Of a DNA stretch of 64,000 nucleotides, positions 61,419-64,000 are shown one piece after another (position 1 is the first letter of the stretch; every line of letters starts with the position of its first letter). The notes beneath the pieces were generated by a model. The model was given only the letters and a program-made list of their open reading frames with translations, searched no databases and was not told where the DNA came from. Made by a program: the position numbers and the translations under genes. The DNA comes from Erythrophleum ivorense (taxonomy: Eukaryota; Streptophyta; Magnoliopsida; Fabales; Fabaceae), in NCBI GenBank assembly GCA_026724425.1, contig JAIUCV010000019.1, positions 7,148,211-7,212,210 of the forward strand, given 5' to 3'.

Positions 61419-64000
61419 GTAATTATATGCAGAGGAGATTTAAGGGTTCAATGATATGAAATATATCGTTGGATTTACGATGTTTAATTAAAGATTCCGA
61501 AATCAGTATGGTATGAGATTGTATTTTTGGCAAAATTCTGGTATCATTGGTGCATAGATTTTCTTCCATTCTGTTTTCAAGATCATCTGTCTTCAGCTAG
61601 AGACTTTGCACCCGATTTCTGTGAAAATAGCGTCAGATTTATAGGGTTAAATACTAATGCCCTAAATGGCCACTTGTGGTAAATGCACGTTCATGTCTCC
61701 TAGAGTTTGAAATCAGATATTCACGCCAGTGAAGTTTGGAAAGACCCATTGAATAATTAATTAATGATAAACGAATACAAGATGCATCAAATCTTGGTCG
61801 TATAATCTCTGACTGATTTGTTTTAGTGTAATTACAATGCATTTGTTGGAATTTATAACTTAGGAAAGTTAAGGAAGCGCCTTCACTACTTTTCATAGCG
61901 ATTGGACGTAGGATTTTCTTTTTGGCATATAAAATAATTGACAAATAATTATAGAAAAAATTGCACTAATCCACCTTATCTTCAATCCCAATTAATTATT
62001 TTTTGTAGTTATTTCTAATTTATTTACGCCCTTACAAAAAGTCATATGCAGCCTAAATTTGACGTTATTTTTCAATAACTCTGGTTTTTTCTGTAGTTAT
62101 AATCCTCCAAACCCGCCTCGAAAAAAAAATAGAAATCAATTGATGTTAACTGAAAAATTAAGTGCAATATTAATTTTTCCTTAAATATTATGTTAGTTAA
62201 AGATAGTGTCTAATTTAGACATTAAGACAATCGGGTCAATTAGCAAAAATTTATTGACAGAGGATGAAATTACAGATAAGAACAATGATGAGTAGGAGTA
62301 AACTATCTACTCAAAAAACAAAAATCTTCTTTTTTGACTTTCAATACATTTAATATTCTTCAGTTTTACACGTTTGCCATTTTAATTCTGTGTATTTTAG
62401 TTGTCATTTCCTGTAGGACGAAATGAAAGTAATTTATTTCAAAATTAGAAAATAGTTAGAATCGTGCAAATTGGTTATAACTATGAGTTCTTATTTAAGG
62501 CAGATTATTACCTTTTTTTTCCACCCGGAAGATTAGTACGTATTTGGCTTTCGTGTTTAGACATACAATGATGTGATCCTGACCGATTATTTGTTGCTTA
62601 ATATTATATGATGTTAAATACTTTTTTTTTTCTTTTATAAAATCCTTACAAAATCTACAAATTGATGTCAAGTAATGGATCCAGTCAGGACGAATAACCA
62701 TGCAAATAAATAAATTTAATTTTTGGTGCATATAATAAATATGAATTTCAAAAACTGGAGATTGTCTATGCTCCACCTTGAAGAAAATTTGTTCTACTGT
62801 CAAAACAAACGATTACACAACAGCAGCAAAAACTGCAAGACAACATTCAGCACCAAAAGAAATGTTGTAACTACTGCGATTCAATGAAAAACCTATAAGA
62901 TTGTCACTTGAGTTTGGATATAGCATTTGAAGAATATCATGTAATTTTTCAGAGTATTTAAAATGTTATATCATAAGATGTCTAGTTTTGATAGAAAATA
63001 GAAGACATTTTGAAAGTAGAAGGAACATTGGAAACAAGGAACTCCCTGCAAATCTCAAATTTCTATACTTAAATTATAATAGCGCTGAAATTCAAGAAAT
63101 GTTAAAAATAAATTAATTTAAAATGTTTATCCCATAAAGTATTTTGTTTGGAAGAAAAATATTTTAAAAAAAGCTTTTTAAAGTACAAGTAATATTGCAT
63201 TTGCAAACAAGAAACCTTGCAAATAAATGAATTTTAATTGCTGCAATTCAAGAATATTGCAGATATATACATGAATTTAATGTTTATCACAAATTTTTTG
63301 GACCAAAAAATTAGTAACCATTATAAAAGTAAAAGGTGCAAACAAGGAATAATGCAAATACATGAAAGTTTATGTGTAGTCTTTCGACTCTTTCAGGTTG
63401 AAATCCTTCGCAACGATCGCAAGGCAGAGGCTGTAGAATAATGGTGGAATGTAAGCATATCCTGGTGCCCCTGGGGCTATTTATAATAGTGGGTTGATAT
63501 CCTAATCCATGTGTCATAACTTGATAGGGTCTGACATTTTGATAAGACAGTCGTGCAACGATGATTAAGGATTTGAGTGAAACAATAATTGATGGGGTGG
63601 TTAAGCTGAGAGATATGTTCTAGAGTGAGGTTGTCTCCATCATATCGCAATATAGGAGTGCTTTACTGGGCTAGGGCTTATTGTACAATGAGGTAAGGCC
63701 ACTGAGGCAACTTAAGATTAGAGCAATCCAGTGAGCTACCTGTCTCACTTTGGCCAGTTCGTCACTTGTAAAGTAATCAGAAGTATCTTACCATCTTATT
63801 CAAATTATTTTCTTTTTTATGCATATACCATTTTTGTCTTTCTTCAGTGATATTCAAATTACACACAAGTCTTTTATTTATTACCAAAATATACAAAAAT
63901 GCACCTATGCTAAAAAATGATCAAAATAATTTTAAAAATCATATTATTTTATCTTATTAAAAATAAACATTAAAAAATATTTTTTAATCTTTTATCTTAA
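61419..64000. other. A/T-rich intergenic DNA to the window edge
   Basis: Upstream of the protease gene. Apart from the shared 85-bp module at 63712-63797 I see no gene, RNA gene or recognised transposon. Open frames are short and lack coding character. Confidence 0.45.
63712..63797. repeat. 85-bp module shared with 34572-34656
   Basis: Direct copy of the module upstream of the FAP3-like gene, including taagatta, gcaatcc and tctcactttgg. Confidence 0.5.

Overview
The window reads as nuclear DNA of a flowering plant, most likely a eudicot. It is strongly A/T-rich, has intron-containing genes with GT-AG junctions, and is filled with decayed retrotransposons, CACTA-like ends and foldback MITEs. 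Only three intact protein-coding genes could be supported. The species cannot be named from the sequence.

Layout. At the left edge (1-560) is a broken coding fragment, perhaps from an old pararetrovirus-like polyprotein. It is followed by a Ty3/gypsy polyprotein (927-5675) in one frame with 15 internal stops and no frameshift, and by a probable 3' LTR (5681-6379). From 6450 to 11276 lies a possible non-autonomous CACTA-like element carrying gene-like debris. From 11.3 to 26.4 kb is repeat-rich intergenic DNA: a hairpin at 11.5 kb, two copies of a dispersed repeat, a minus-oriented 3.5-kb-class LTR ending at 21180, a CACTA end at 23272, and a striking foldback at 23.8-24.1 kb.

Genes. A short-ectodomain receptor-like kinase, apparent orthologue of Arabidopsis At1g78530, lies on + in five exons (26910-30617, 352 aa). 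A plastid CHI-fold fatty-acid-binding protein of FAP3 type lies on - in five exons (34508-31470, 289 aa). The two are convergent, with a MITE between their 3' ends. A CDR1-like secreted aspartic protease lies on - in two exons (61360-59380, 443 aa). The three genes share no obvious pathway.

From about 36.8 to 54.0 kb the window is a nest of LTR retrotransposon remnants. One long-LTR family has three plus-oriented copies: A (about 39010-45896), B (41576-45005, inside A) and C (47472-51109). B and C have TG-like starts, matching inverted ends and 4-of-5 target duplications. C sits inside the gag of a minus-strand chromovirus-like element whose PBS (51548-51559) and 5' LTR (51563-54034) are recognisable. 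From 54 to 59 kb come two related LTR-like fragments, copia-like PPT/LTR junctions and a MITE. The right end (61.4-64 kb) holds little.

The most notable observations are the near-perfect foldback at 23829-24069, tandem duplication of an exon end plus its 5' splice site inside kinase intron 2, a protease intron whose 3' end copies the exon preceding it, and the nested solo LTRs with their TSDs.
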